NCBI RefSeq assembly: GCF_010731575.1
Contig: NZ_AP022617.1
Location: 4,402,001 to 4,466,000, forward strand
From: Mycolicibacterium monacense
GTDB lineage: Bacteria; Actinomycetota; Actinomycetes; Mycobacteriales; Mycobacteriaceae
Direction: 5' to 3'
Length of the DNA stretch: 64,000 nucleotides
A program made the position numbers and the translations under genes. Below are positions 25,607 through 34,403 of the stretch, piece after piece (positions within the stretch are counted from its first letter, which is position 1; each line of letters opens with the position of its first letter). The notes beneath the pieces were generated by a model. That model made no database searches and was not told where the DNA came from. It saw only the letters and a program-made list of their open reading frames with translations.

Positions 25607-26472
25607 TGGGTCATCTCTCCTGGGTTTAAGTCCCGAGTGAAGTAATGCTTCCGGTTGATCCACTTGAATCCCTCATGCGGGCTGATGGAAGCCACTTCGA
25701 CCGGTCCACCAACAGTATCCGCCCCAAGACGGAACCGTGCATACCCCTCTGTCGTCTCCACCATGAAACGAGCTAGATCAATAGCGTCTGGCAAAGGCAT
25801 TCCCGGCTGGACGGGGTCCAAACGGTACTGACCAAGAGCGGTGTCCACTTGCGACTCCGCTTGAGCGCGATCGGCGGTATTTGGAGGCTGCATCGCGGCA
25901 TCTATCAACCTCTCCCGGAGTTGATCGTCATAGCCGTTGAACAGGCGATTCACGGCATCCGGTTGGGCGTAAGCACGGAAACCATACTCTGAGTCCTCTA
26001 GCACTTGAACTGGCTTTGGCTCCACTGTGTTGCCCGAGAACTCAAGTAGCCAAGCTTCCGCCTGGTCGCACTTAGTTGAAATACCGACAACGAGGTAGCC
26101 GAGCTCGGCGGGGAAGCTCTGCCAGCCAGCGTCGTTGGCCGCCTGGCCGAACATCTTCGACGCCCGGTCCGCGACGTCTTCAACACTGAAGTCGGAAAGA
26201 TCAAGAGTGTCCGCCTTGTACTTCGGATCGCGCCCCATCAACCGCAGCCGGAAGCTTTTCGACAACGAGGAGATGCTTGCCGGACCAACGACTCCGAGCC
26301 CCCAAGTCATCGCGGCAACCGGGAGCTGACGGTGCAGGTGGAAAATCTTGTCGGCGTTGTTGTAGACCTGCGAGACGATGTGGCCAGTCGGCAGGGCTGC
26401 GCTCAAGGTGGTTGCCGAGTCGGTTGCCAGGACGATGCCGTCGAACACTTTCACGTAGAGCGCAACCGTCAC
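25603..26472 (-). CDS. Proteasome-like Ntn-hydrolase family protein
   Basis: About 289 residues from GTG at 26472. Removing the initiator exposes Thr1 in TVALYVKVFDGIVLATDSATT. Asp17 is in place, and NNADKIFHLH supplies a lysine at about 41, equivalent to proteasome Lys33. A following glycine segment AAMTWGLGVVG fits the fold. Thus the Thr/Asp/Lys set of proteasome beta subunits seems present, with a roughly 8-residue insertion. The rest (about 100-289) is helical and acidic without an assigned domain. The open frame continues to 26550, but only the 26472 start puts Thr next to the initiator. It does not resemble the housekeeping PrcB. Protease activity is unproven. Confidence 0.65.
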   Translation of the reverse strand: MTVALYVKVFDGIVLATDSATTLSAALPTGHIVSQVYNNADKIFHLHRQLPVAAMTWGLGVVGPASISSLSKSFRLRLMGRDPKYKADTLDLSDFSVEDVADRASKMFGQAANDAGWQSFPAELGYLVVGISTKCDQAEAWLLEFSGNTVEPKPVQVLEDSEYGFRAYAQPDAVNRLFNGYDDQLRERLIDAAMQPPNTADRAQAESQVDTALGQYRLDPVQPGMPLPDAIDLARFMVETTEGYARFRLGADTVGGPVEVASISPHEGFKWINRKHYFTRDLNPGEMTQ

Positions 26473-26873
26473 ATGGCAAATATGACATGGCGATAGGTGG
26501 GTGGCGCTGATTTGCCCCGCCCGAACGGGCTGCGCGTCGCAGTTGATCAACCTTCACCGGAGGTGTCCTTCGTATCGTCCCGGCCGCTCACATCGCGTCG
26601 AGCCCGGTCCCGAGGACGCCGAGCGCACCCGCATCACCGGCTTGGTCGACGATACGACGGCGGCAGCCGCGCACCTCGGCGGCACGTCGACGCAACGATC
26701 CGACCGAACCTCGAACGCAGTGCGGGCGCCGAAAGACACGGCGACGGGAGTAGAGCTTCCCGAACGGCAAGTGTCGGCGAGAGCACCTTCGGCGTGCAGT
26801 GTGCCTCGGGAGTTCTTGCACGCAGCAGGAAGGTCCCGCTGCCGGTGTGGCCTCCGGTGGCGCGGAAATCGAC
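26473..26873. other. Gene-poor stretch inside the island
   Basis: About 400 bp between the membrane protein gene and the Ntn-hydrolase gene. Frames on either strand lack recognisable features. It is the probable leader or promoter region of the Ntn-hydrolase gene. The heptamer ACATGGC occurs twice just upstream of that start (near 26471 and 26485). Confidence 0.35.
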
Positions 26874-27536
26874 CTATTTGATGTCTTCAATTGCAATGAC
26901 GACATAGCGGTCCGGCTCGTCGGTCCTCGTCTTATCCAACATGCGATAGATCAGTTGCAAGTTCTGGTCGGGGAGCCGTCGGCGGGAATAGGCACGGCCA
27001 CCAGTGTTGGCTGAGGTAATGAACTTGGGATCGCGGACTTGCCCAAGGGTTTCGACGGCGGCATCGACCGCGAGCTTGCGGGGCAGAGTGAGTTGGTTGT
27101 ACTGCTCGCCGGCCTGGGATGTGAAGACGACCGACGGAGTCGCATCCCGTCCGACGTCGGCACCCGTCCCGAGTTGCTTCTGTTGGTCACCCGTCGTAAG
27201 CGCCGGCATCTCGCTCTTTTCGATCTCCGCGGTCAGCTTGCCCTCGCCGCCGAAGGGCAGTTCGAGCTTAGGCGCAGGAACGATCTGACCCCGCTGTGCC
27301 TGGTACTCCCCTATCGGGATCTCAGCGCCTTCTTTGGTGATTTTCAGGACACCTTCGATTCTGCGGAAGAAAGCAGCCAGCGATGCGAGTAACACACCAG
27401 CAGCCAGGAGCCAGCCGGTGACACCTTCCTCCTCATCGCCGAAGTATCCGACGACGGCTACCACCAACAGAGCGGTGGATAGCAGGCCAAGGTAGATCTC
27501 AGCCGTTGGCCAAGGCTTTTCTGGCAGGACCCCCAT
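26874..27536 (-). CDS. Membrane protein with RelE/ParE-like C-terminal domain
   Basis: About 220 residues from ATG at 27536. Two close membrane helices (IYLGLLSTALLVVAVVGYF and GWLLAAGVLLASLAAFF, about residues 12-30 and 42-60) precede a cytoplasmic linker. The last 75 residues (PRKLAVDAAVETLGQVRDP, RRLPDQNLQLIYRML, RYVVIAIEDI) have the helix-helix-strand layout of RelE/ParE toxins. No antitoxin-like partner is adjacent. The frame reaches 27617, but the ATG at 27536 places the helices at the terminus. The toxin-fold assignment is tentative. Confidence 0.55.
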   Translation of the reverse strand: MGVLPEKPWPTAEIYLGLLSTALLVVAVVGYFGDEEEGVTGWLLAAGVLLASLAAFFRRIEGVLKITKEGAEIPIGEYQAQRGQIVPAPKLELPFGGEGKLTAEIEKSEMPALTTGDQQKQLGTGADVGRDATPSVVFTSQAGEQYNQLTLPRKLAVDAAVETLGQVRDPKFITSANTGGRAYSRRRLPDQNLQLIYRMLDKTRTDEPDRYVVIAIEDIK

Positions 27537-27770
27537 GTGAGGGAGCCTACCGGCCACTCCCACCAATATCCGTCGCCTAGCGGACGCCTGCAGCCCGCGG
27601 TGTGTAGCGCCTGACACTTTCCATGGATCTTGCTAGGCGGCACATGCCGCTACCCGTCGCTCGGTGGTGCGTTTGCCGGTGCTCCGCACTTTCCCCGCAA
27701 AAACGTGCCGAATTTGGCATGAACTTACCTGCATCTCGCCGTACTAGACACACCCGAAAGATGCTGTCCT

Positions 27771-27802
27771 GCAATACTTTGCGATACTTGCGCGTACTGC
27801 AA
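27771..27802 (+). repeat. Short direct repeats beside attR; candidate integrase arm sites
   Basis: Immediately left of the attR core are GCAATACTTT (27771-27780) and GCGATACTTG (27781-27790), 8 of 10 identical, then GCGTACTGCAAT. A further decamer ACTTTCCCCG occurs at 12849-12858 near attL and again at 27688-27697. Clustered short repeats on both att arms suggest integrase or excisionase arm-type sites. The rest of 27537-27814 has no gene. Confidence 0.4.
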
Positions 27803-27814
27803 TTTACGGACAGA

Positions 27815-27857
27815 TCCCAAGCTGAATACGCGGGTTCGATTCCCGTCATCGGCTCCA
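27815..27857 (+). repeat. attR core (43-bp direct repeat)
   Basis: A second exact copy of the tRNA-Gly 3' segment. There is no acceptor 5' half or D-arm upstream, so it is not a tRNA gene. It marks the right end of the island; chromosomal sequence resumes with a leftward gene fragment ending at 27,868. Confidence 0.93.
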
Positions 27858-27867
27858 CGTCGAACAG

Positions 27868-28533
27868 CTAGACCGACGACGCGGCGCCCGTCACGACTGC
27901 AATCTCATAGCCGGTGCGCGTCTCGATCCCTCCCTCGCGGGTCGTCATCACGAGGACGACCTTGCCGCCGTCCGGATCGATCGCCAGACTCGGGCTGCTG
28001 CCGGCGAAGTCCAACCTGGTCACCTCCCCGGCGGCGGTCACGATCGTCAGGTTCGTGCGTCCCGAGACGCGATCGTCGGTCACCTGGTAGAGCGTGCCGT
28101 CGGGCCCGACCACCGGCCCGTTGGAGACCGGACCGGGAGTGCTGATGGTGACGGCGGGTTGACCGGGACGGAGCACCGTGAACGTCGAGCCCGAAGCGGT
28201 GGATGCCGCGTAGGTCACCGTGCCGTCGGCGCCGAGGCCCTTACCCACGGGCGGACCGGGGATCTCGACCACGACGGGCATCTCGCCAGGACGGTAGAGG
28301 GTGAGGATGGTGGACAACGGATCACCGGGTGCACCGGTGCCGATTACATCGGTCACCAGGACGGTCCCCGTCGCATTCACCAGTGGGTAGACGCGGTTGG
28401 TCGTCGGCGGGAATCCGGCTGTCCCGGGCGCAGCACGTTCAGGAAGGTGACAAAGGGATCCTCGGGTGACGATGCCGCTCGGGCGGATCAGTACCAGGTG
28501 AGCACTGGGCTGCGCCCCCGCATCGCCGGGCAC
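27868..28533 (-). pseudogene. Truncated beta-repeat exported protein (C-terminal remnant)
   Basis: The frame encodes about 221 residues of repeated segments such as GPDGTLYQVTDD and GADGTVTYAAST, typical of the tandem repeats in long mycobacterial secreted proteins. There is no signal peptide. The same reading frame continues upstream (VAAGYTLTVPGDAG) only as far as the stop of the methyltransferase gene at 28,570-28,572. A larger gene therefore seems to have lost its 5' part. It lies 11 bp outside attR. A short independent gene with GTG at 28533 cannot be excluded. Confidence 0.5.
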
Positions 28534-28569
28534 AGTGAGCGTGTAGCCAGCCGCGACCCACCAAGGGGG

Positions 28570-29406
28570 TCATTTCGTGCCGACACCGACGTTGACGTCG
28601 GCGTACAGCACCGCGCCCGGTTGGCCGCCCGAGCGTTCACGAAGTATCCCGTCGAGCACATGTTCCACGTCGGCGCGCTGGGCGGCGGTCAGGCCGGCGA
28701 CCAACTGGGCGCCCAATGGGTTGCTGGAGGTGACCATAGTGCACATGTGCGCCCCCGACCGGAAGGGCATCTCCCAGGCAGTCCTCTCGACGGTGACGTC
28801 GTTCAGCCCGGCCGCGATGAGCTTGCTGCGGAAGAGCTCCCGGTCGGCCAGCTGGAATGGCAGCGGCGGCGGGTCCAGAGGCGGGATGGCGAAGCCGGGC
28901 ACGGCCGCCTTGATGGCGGCTACGAAGAACGCGAGAAACTCCGCCTTCGGCAGAGCGCCGAACGCGATGACGAGCACAGTCCCGCCGCGCTTGGTCACGC
29001 GCACCATCTCGGCCAGCCCGGCGTCCACATCGGGGAACAACGACACCCCGTGCTGGGAGGCGGCGATGTCAAACGTGTCGTCGGCGAGGTCCAAATCCTG
29101 ACCGTTCATGACCCGGCACCAGATGTTCGACAGCCCTTGCGCCCTTGCCCTGGCGGCCACCCGCTCGGTCATGGCCTGCGAGATGTCGACTGCCACCACG
29201 TCGGCTCCCAGGCGCGCGGCGGGGAGGCTCAATGCCCCACTACCGCAGGCCACATCCAGAAATCTGGTGCCTCTGCCGATGTGGAGCTGTCGGAGGGCAT
29301 GAGCGCCGTACTGCATGCTCTCCGGCGTCACGAACTCGTCGAACCTGGGCGCAATGGCATCCCAGGCATCGCGGATCAGGTCTTGGGATGGCGCATGGAT
29401 GTTCAT
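28570..29406 (-). CDS. Class I SAM-dependent methyltransferase (UbiE/Methyltransf_11-like)
   Basis: A 278-residue protein from ATG at 29406. SAM motif I is FLDVACGSGALSLPAARLGA, the acidic motif II follows in VVAVDISQAM, and the later motif is DDTFDIAASQHGVSLFPD. The second half fits small-molecule methyltransferases of the ubiquinone/menaquinone style, but the substrate is unknown. Frame extending to 29604 is Arg/Pro-rich shadow sequence. The 29407-29643 gap before the LuxR gene holds no gene. Confidence 0.82.
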   Translation of the reverse strand: MNIHAPSQDLIRDAWDAIAPRFDEFVTPESMQYGAHALRQLHIGRGTRFLDVACGSGALSLPAARLGADVVAVDISQAMTERVAARARAQGLSNIWCRVMNGQDLDLADDTFDIAASQHGVSLFPDVDAGLAEMVRVTKRGGTVLVIAFGALPKAEFLAFFVAAIKAAVPGFAIPPLDPPPLPFQLADRELFRSKLIAAGLNDVTVERTAWEMPFRSGAHMCTMVTSSNPLGAQLVAGLTAAQRADVEHVLDGILRERSGGQPGAVLYADVNVGVGTK

Positions 29407-29643
29407 GACAGTTCCTCTCTGGTGCCTTCGACGAAGTGAGCTCCGTAGCGGCTCAACGCCCGCCGCTGGGCGGCCCGGCACTAGCTCTATGGCTCGGCCG
29501 GGGCGCGGGCGTCCTCGGGCTCGGGGCCTGCGCGTATACGCGTTGCGCCATGGGCCCGACGGTATGGGCGGGCCGAGCGGTACCGCATCGGTCGGATTGA
29601 CCAAATGCCCCGCGAGGCGGCGTGGGTAATTCTGCGCAGGCGG

Positions 29644-31278
29644 CTACACCAGGTCGTGCTGGTAGGCGTAAGCGGTCGCGGCGGTCCGGGACGAAACGTC
29701 GAGCTTGTTGAAGATGTTGCCCAGATGGCGGGCCACCGTTTTCTCGCTGATCACCAGCGTATGGGCGATTTCGCGGTTGGTCGCCCCTGTCGCCAGCAGG
29801 CGCAGCACCTCCAACTCACGCGCGGTCAGCCCGCTCGGCGCACCTGCCGGTGCGTTCGTGGATACCTCGGCAACCTGCGCCAGCGCCGGTGCGGCGCCGA
29901 GTTGCTCGAACACCCGGCGGGCGGCGTCGAGCTCCATCGCGGCGGTGTCGTCATCGTTCATCCGCCGGCACGCCTGCGCCATCCGCAGCCGCACCCGGGC
30001 GGCCTCGTAGGGCGCGTCCAGCTCCTGCCAGGCCGCCCAGGATCGGCGCAGGACCGTGCAGGCCGCCGCTGGATCGCCGCCCGCCAACAGCACCGAGCCA
30101 CGCGCGTACTCGCCGACCGCCCGCAGGTATGGCGACTCGAAGTCCGCCGCGATGGTCTCGAGCTGCTCGGCCGCACTGCGAGCCGCTTCGACGTCACCGG
30201 CCGCGAGCGCGATCTCCGCGTAGGCCGCCAGCACCCGGGATCGTTCGACCGGTCCCTCGGCTGCTGCCATCGCGCGGCGAATCGCGGCGAGCGCATCATC
30301 CACCCGACCCTGGGCCAGCCGTAGCAGTGCCAGCCCCGGCTGCACCGGGTGCCCCCAGCCGCTGGCTTCGCGGTACGCCAGTTCGGCCCGGTCCAGTTCG
30401 CCGCGCAGCCGGAGCAGCTCGGCCTGCTGGTAGTGCGCCATACCCAGCACCGGATCACCGGGGACGTCTGACAGCGCATCGCAGGCCCGGCGTACCTCCT
30501 CCATCGCATCCGACCACTCACCCTGCAGCTGCATGATCTCTGAACGGTGCACCAAACACTGCCCGCGGAACGCCTTGAGGCCCTGCTGCTCGGCACACCA
30601 GCGGCTCATCGTCGCCGTCCACTCCGCCGCCCGACGCACATCGAAAACCTGCTGACAGGAGATGATGACGGCGCAGTAGACAATCCCGGCGGCGATCGCC
30701 GACACCTCACCGGTCGTCACCGCCAGCATCGCCTCGTCGAAGATCGCGGTTCCCCGTGCGGCCTCGCCACGGGCGACCAGCGCCTGACCGCGGCCGAGCT
30801 GGCCGAGAGCCCGCAGATCCGGGTCGCCGAACCGCCTGGCGACCGCTGCGATCGCGTCGAACTCGGTATATGCGGCCGACGGGTCACCACCACCGAGGGC
30901 CTGCAGTGCAACCGGGATGCGCAAGTACCCCCGTTCGACGCTGTCGAGGCCTGCCTCCTCGAGGAGACCCTGGGCCCGGACCAACCACCCGCTGCCGCGT
31001 GCGTGCTCGCCGCGCAGCATCAGTGTCAGGGCGTGCCAGAACGAGCACCGCACTGCCTCGGCGACATGGCCGTGCTCGACATATGCCCGGTACGCCCGTT
31101 CCCACGCCTCACCGGCGGCGTCGAAGCGCCCGGTGAGATGAGCGGCAGTGGCCAGCCGGTTCAGATCCTCAGCCGCGAGCGAATCCTGCGCGTCAGCGGA
31201 GGACAGCAAGTTGTACGCATCCTCCCACCCGTGTCGCTCGTAGGCGGTGGATGCCTCCGCGCGCGCGTCGCGAACCAT
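29644..31278 (-). CDS. LuxR-family regulator with TPR-like N-terminal domain
   Basis: A 544-residue protein. Residues 1-460 are Ala/Arg/Leu-rich helical repeats resembling tetratricopeptides, with no P-loop, so it is shorter than LAL/MalT regulators. The C-terminal HTH carries [20 protein letters not shown] and [20 protein letters not shown]. The ATG at 31278 follows AAAAGGGG. It is divergent from the HNH gene and upstream of the methyltransferase, which may be a target. Confidence 0.85.
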   Translation of the reverse strand: MVRDARAEASTAYERHGWEDAYNLLSSADAQDSLAAEDLNRLATAAHLTGRFDAAGEAWERAYRAYVEHGHVAEAVRCSFWHALTLMLRGEHARGSGWLVRAQGLLEEAGLDSVERGYLRIPVALQALGGGDPSAAYTEFDAIAAVARRFGDPDLRALGQLGRGQALVARGEAARGTAIFDEAMLAVTTGEVSAIAAGIVYCAVIISCQQVFDVRRAAEWTATMSRWCAEQQGLKAFRGQCLVHRSEIMQLQGEWSDAMEEVRRACDALSDVPGDPVLGMAHYQQAELLRLRGELDRAELAYREASGWGHPVQPGLALLRLAQGRVDDALAAIRRAMAAAEGPVERSRVLAAYAEIALAAGDVEAARSAAEQLETIAADFESPYLRAVGEYARGSVLLAGGDPAAACTVLRRSWAAWQELDAPYEAARVRLRMAQACRRMNDDDTAAMELDAARRVFEQLGAAPALAQVAEVSTNAPAGAPSGLTARELEVLRLLATGATNREIAHTLVISEKTVARHLGNIFNKLDVSSRTAATAYAYQHDLV

Positions 31279-31422
31279 CGCTGCCCCTTTTCGGTACGCG
31301 ATCCTCTGGCATCCAGGATGCGCCTACACGCTGGTGAGACAAATGATCGGCTCCGACACACACGGACTGTGGGCCGTCGGGCAACCCGCGGGATTGTCGG
31401 ACCCTGGTGCTTGTATGGGGTT

Positions 31423-32715
31423 ATGTCCTCGAACGTTTCGTCCGGCGCGGTGGCGCTGTTGCCGAAGGAGCGTCTGGAGGTGTTGTTCGAGGAGGTGGCG
31501 GAGTTGGCGGGCCAGCGCAACGCCATCGATGCACGCCTGGTGGAGATCGCCGCGGAGATCGATCACGACGGGTTGGGTGGGATCACCGGGGCGAAGTCGG
31601 TGGCGCATTTGATGGCCTGGAAAACCGGATCCTCGTCGCGGAACGGTAAGACCATCGCCGCGATCGCCCACCGGATCGCGGAGTTCCCGCGTTGTGTGCA
31701 GGCGCTGCGCGACGGGCGGCTGTCGTTGGATCAGGTCGGGGTCATCGCCGAAGGGGCGGGCGCAGGTTCTGATGAGCATTATGCGGAGTTGGCCCGCAGC
31801 GCCTCGGTCAACCAGCTCCGCACCGCGATCAGACTCGAACCCCGCCCCGCACCCGAGCCCGACAAGGATGCCGACGGCGAGCCCAAGCCGGTGCCGGTGG
31901 CGCAGGCCTCGATCCGCAAGACCTCCGATGAGGAGTACACCTACTGGCGTATCGCCCTGCCGCATGTCGAGGCGGCGGTGTTTGACGCCGCTTTGCGGTC
32001 TCATCACGATGCGTTGATCGCGCAGTGGAAACGCGACCACGACACCCCCACCGACACCCCCACCGGCACTCCCGCCGGTGGCCGCCCACCGATGCCCGCC
32101 CTGGCTGATGCGTTCGCCGCGCTGGTCGAGGCCGGCTGGGATACCGAGGTGACCCGCCGCCCGCACGGTCAGCGCACCACCGTGGTGGTGCACCTGGACC
32201 TCGACGAGCGCATCGCCGCCCTGCATCTGGGTCCGCTGCTGTCGGAGGCCGACCGCCGCTACCTGGGCTGTGACGCCACCTGTGAAGTGTGGTTCGAACG
32301 CCACGGCCAACCCATCGGGTCCGGGCGCACCACCCGCATGATCAGCCGCCGGCTGCGGCGCGCGCTGGAACACCGTCACCGCACCTGCGCAGTCCCCGGG
32401 TGTGGGGCCACCCGCGGTTTGCACGCCCACCACATCCAGCATTGGGAAGACGGCGGAGCCACCGACCTGGACAACCTCGTGCTGCTGTGTCCCTACCACC
32501 ACCGGGCCCACCACCGCGGCGTCATCACCATCACCGGACCCGCCGACCAGCTCACCGTCACCGACAGCACCGGGCGACACCTCACGTCCGGCTCGCTGGC
32601 CCGCCCACCCAACCAACCCCCACCCACCGTCGCGCCCTACCGCGGACCATCCGGAGAGCACGCCGACTGGTGGTGGTACACACCCTTCCAACCCCCACCA
32701 CCCACCACCAACTAG
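31423..32715 (+). CDS. REP13E12-type HNH endonuclease-domain protein (DUF222 + HNH)
   Basis: A 430-residue protein with an N-terminal DUF222 helical region (about 20-300) and an HNH zinc-nuclease domain near 340-390 (CAVPGCGA, LHAHHIQHWEDGG, DLDNLVLLCPYHHRAHH). This is the 13E12 repeat protein family, multicopy in mycobacteria; M. tuberculosis has copies in the Rv0336 area. The Pro-rich tail is usual. The ATG at 31423 is chosen; the open frame upstream overlaps the LuxR gene. Biological function is unknown; copies recombine with one another. Confidence 0.88.
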   Translation: MSSNVSSGAVALLPKERLEVLFEEVAELAGQRNAIDARLVEIAAEIDHDGLGGITGAKSVAHLMAWKTGSSSRNGKTIAAIAHRIAEFPRCVQALRDGRLSLDQVGVIAEGAGAGSDEHYAELARSASVNQLRTAIRLEPRPAPEPDKDADGEPKPVPVAQASIRKTSDEEYTYWRIALPHVEAAVFDAALRSHHDALIAQWKRDHDTPTDTPTGTPAGGRPPMPALADAFAALVEAGWDTEVTRRPHGQRTTVVVHLDLDERIAALHLGPLLSEADRRYLGCDATCEVWFERHGQPIGSGRTTRMISRRLRRALEHRHRTCAVPGCGATRGLHAHHIQHWEDGGATDLDNLVLLCPYHHRAHHRGVITITGPADQLTVTDSTGRHLTSGSLARPPNQPPPTVAPYRGPSGEHADWWWYTPFQPPPPTTN

Positions 32716-33033
32716 ACGGCGCGGGAACCGATCTCGCCACGCAGTGCGGCGCTCGATGCTCTGACCCCCAGGGGTGTTCGCCCCAGACGGTCAGCGCGGC
32801 CGTCCGATCAAACCGGCCTCTCCGCCAGCGATGGTCCTTGTGTGATCGCATGCGCTCGATATCCCGCACCGAGCAGCACGCGGCCAAGGGATTCCGGACC
32901 TGCGAGCGCCCGAAAGCGCACCGACGGTGATTCCGAAACCGTTTACCGTTCGCTGCGCTCGGGTAGGGGCGCTTCCAGGGTTGACCGCGACCCTCGCCCA
33001 GCTGACCGACACCGATGAAGGAGTCGCCTCATC
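32716..33033. other. Intergenic, no gene seen
   Basis: About 318 bp between the HNH gene and the glycosyltransferase gene. No convincing frame, RNA or hairpin is visible. The GAAGGAG at 33016-33022 is the Shine-Dalgarno of the next gene. Confidence 0.4.
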
Positions 33034-34287
33034 GTGCAGGACCATCTCCCCCCGCGCGCCGTCCCTCGATCGGTCCGCGTATGGGGGCCGATCGTCTTGT
33101 CGGTTGCGTTGGCGTTGTACGTGGCGGCGTACCTGAGGTGGCCCAGCCTGGCCAGCCAGGTCGACCTGCTGGTGTACCGGTTCGGGGCAGAGCGGGCCTG
33201 GGACGGCCAGGACCTGTACTCGGTGGGCCTGACCGGCAACCCAGACACGATGCTGTTCATATACACGCCGTTCTCCGCGCTGTGCTTCCTCCCCCTGATT
33301 GGGTTGAGCCAGCCTGGCGTTCTCGTCCTCGGTCTCCTGGTGAACGTCGCATGCATGGGCTACATCGTCAGCCGGATGCTCAGTGCCGCAGGAATCAGGA
33401 CCGCAACGGGTCTGTGGGGTTTGACGGCGCTTCTGATGGCCCCGATCATCTGGCTCGAGCCGGTCCGGCTCTCACTACAGCTCGGTCAGATCAATGTGCT
33501 GATCATGGCCATCGTCGTCGCGGACCTGCTGGCGCAACCGTCGCGCAGGTGGACGGGGATGGGTATCGGGGTCGCCGCCGGGATCAAACTGACTCCCGCG
33601 CTCTTCATCGTCTTCCTCGTCGCAACCGGGCGACGTCGCGAGGCACTCGTCGCCGGATTGACGTTCGTCTCCACCATCGCCGTCGGATTCGTCCTGCTGC
33701 CGGCCGATTCAACAGAATTCTGGCTGCAGAAGAGGTTCCAGGATGTCGGACGGATCTCCAGCGACCCTCTGGCGAACACCAGCCTGGCCGGACTTCTCAC
33801 GCGCTTCAACTGGGTCCCGCCGTGGCCGACCGTGGCCGCAGGCGTATTCGCGATCGTCGCCATCGCGATCGCCGCGCTGGCGTGGCGCCGCGGTCAACGG
33901 CTCTTGAGCGTCGCCATCGCGGGGATGACCTCGGCCGCCGCGTCACCCTTCAGCTGGAGCCATCACTGGGTGTGGTTCGCACCGCTTCTCGTCCATCTCG
34001 GGTACCTCGGCTATGTACACCGCTCGCGCGTCGCGGCGCTGGCCATGTGGGTGCTGGCGGCGATCTTCGGGGGCTGGTTCGTCGCATCGCGAAGCTTGCC
34101 CCCACAAGCAGGTCTCATGTCCTTGCGCCACCCCGGAACATGGGATCAGCTACTTCCAGCGGCTTACCTTTTCGCGCTCACCATCGTGCTCATCTGCAGC
34201 GTGTGCGCGCTCTGGCGGGCACGACAGCACCCACCGGCCGGAGTCGACGCAACGGTGGAGAGCAGTCGACAGCGAGCGAGCATCTGA
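33034..34287 (+). CDS. GT87-type (DUF2029) membrane glycosyltransferase
   Basis: A 417-residue protein with about ten membrane helices. The first outer loop contains DLLVYRFGAERAWDGQDLY, holding the conserved acidic catalytic position of GT-C enzymes, and a later GIKLTPALFIVF and SPFSWSHHWVW match the DUF2029/GT87 mannosyltransferase family (PimE-like). Such enzymes use polyprenyl-phosphate sugars on the outer face of the membrane. The acceptor is unknown. GTG start 12 bp after GAAGGAG. Confidence 0.82.
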   Translation: MQDHLPPRAVPRSVRVWGPIVLSVALALYVAAYLRWPSLASQVDLLVYRFGAERAWDGQDLYSVGLTGNPDTMLFIYTPFSALCFLPLIGLSQPGVLVLGLLVNVACMGYIVSRMLSAAGIRTATGLWGLTALLMAPIIWLEPVRLSLQLGQINVLIMAIVVADLLAQPSRRWTGMGIGVAAGIKLTPALFIVFLVATGRRREALVAGLTFVSTIAVGFVLLPADSTEFWLQKRFQDVGRISSDPLANTSLAGLLTRFNWVPPWPTVAAGVFAIVAIAIAALAWRRGQRLLSVAIAGMTSAAASPFSWSHHWVWFAPLLVHLGYLGYVHRSRVAALAMWVLAAIFGGWFVASRSLPPQAGLMSLRHPGTWDQLLPAAYLFALTIVLICSVCALWRARQHPPAGVDATVESSRQRASI

Positions 34288-34403
34288 CCATCAGAGGCGG
34301 TTTCGGCTGACCGAGGGTTGACCTCCCGGTACCGCGGGTAATGGCTACTTCGGATGGCGTGGCGTGCGCGCCGTCAGCAATACGCCGAGGAGGCACCACA
34401 CCG

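Larger units (their letters stand above)
12746..27857. mobile_element. Integrated phage-satellite-like (PICI-like) genomic island in tRNA-Gly
   Basis: The element is bounded by an exact 43-bp direct repeat of the tRNA-Gly 3' end. The excised circle would be 15,069 bp. From left to right it has a leftward integrase and XRE repressor, an operator/promoter, then rightward HTH, small, replication-initiator-like and iteron-bearing genes, a second HTH protein and a TerS-like gene. No portal, capsid, tail or large terminase was found. Cargo fills the right half: an MmeI-like methyltransferase with a PLD-SNF2 helicase, a DUF3040 protein and a proteasome-like cluster. By eye the island is less GC-rich than its flanks. 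The boundaries are seen directly; the satellite interpretation is inferred from gene order. Confidence 0.85.

Noticed and set aside
27577..27858. A 93-residue minus-strand frame beginning MEPMTGIEPAYSAWD
   Set aside because: Its start is the antisense of the tRNA-Gly 3' end copy (attR). This is a well-known annotation artefact at tRNA sequences.
27623..27871. An 82-residue plus-strand frame ending SIPVIGST
   Set aside because: Its C-terminus is simply the translated tRNA fragment of attR, and the rest lacks protein-like features.
28159..29439. A 426-residue plus-strand frame opposite the methyltransferase
   Set aside because: Composition is Arg/Gly/His-rich shadow sequence, and the opposite strand has clear SAM motifs.
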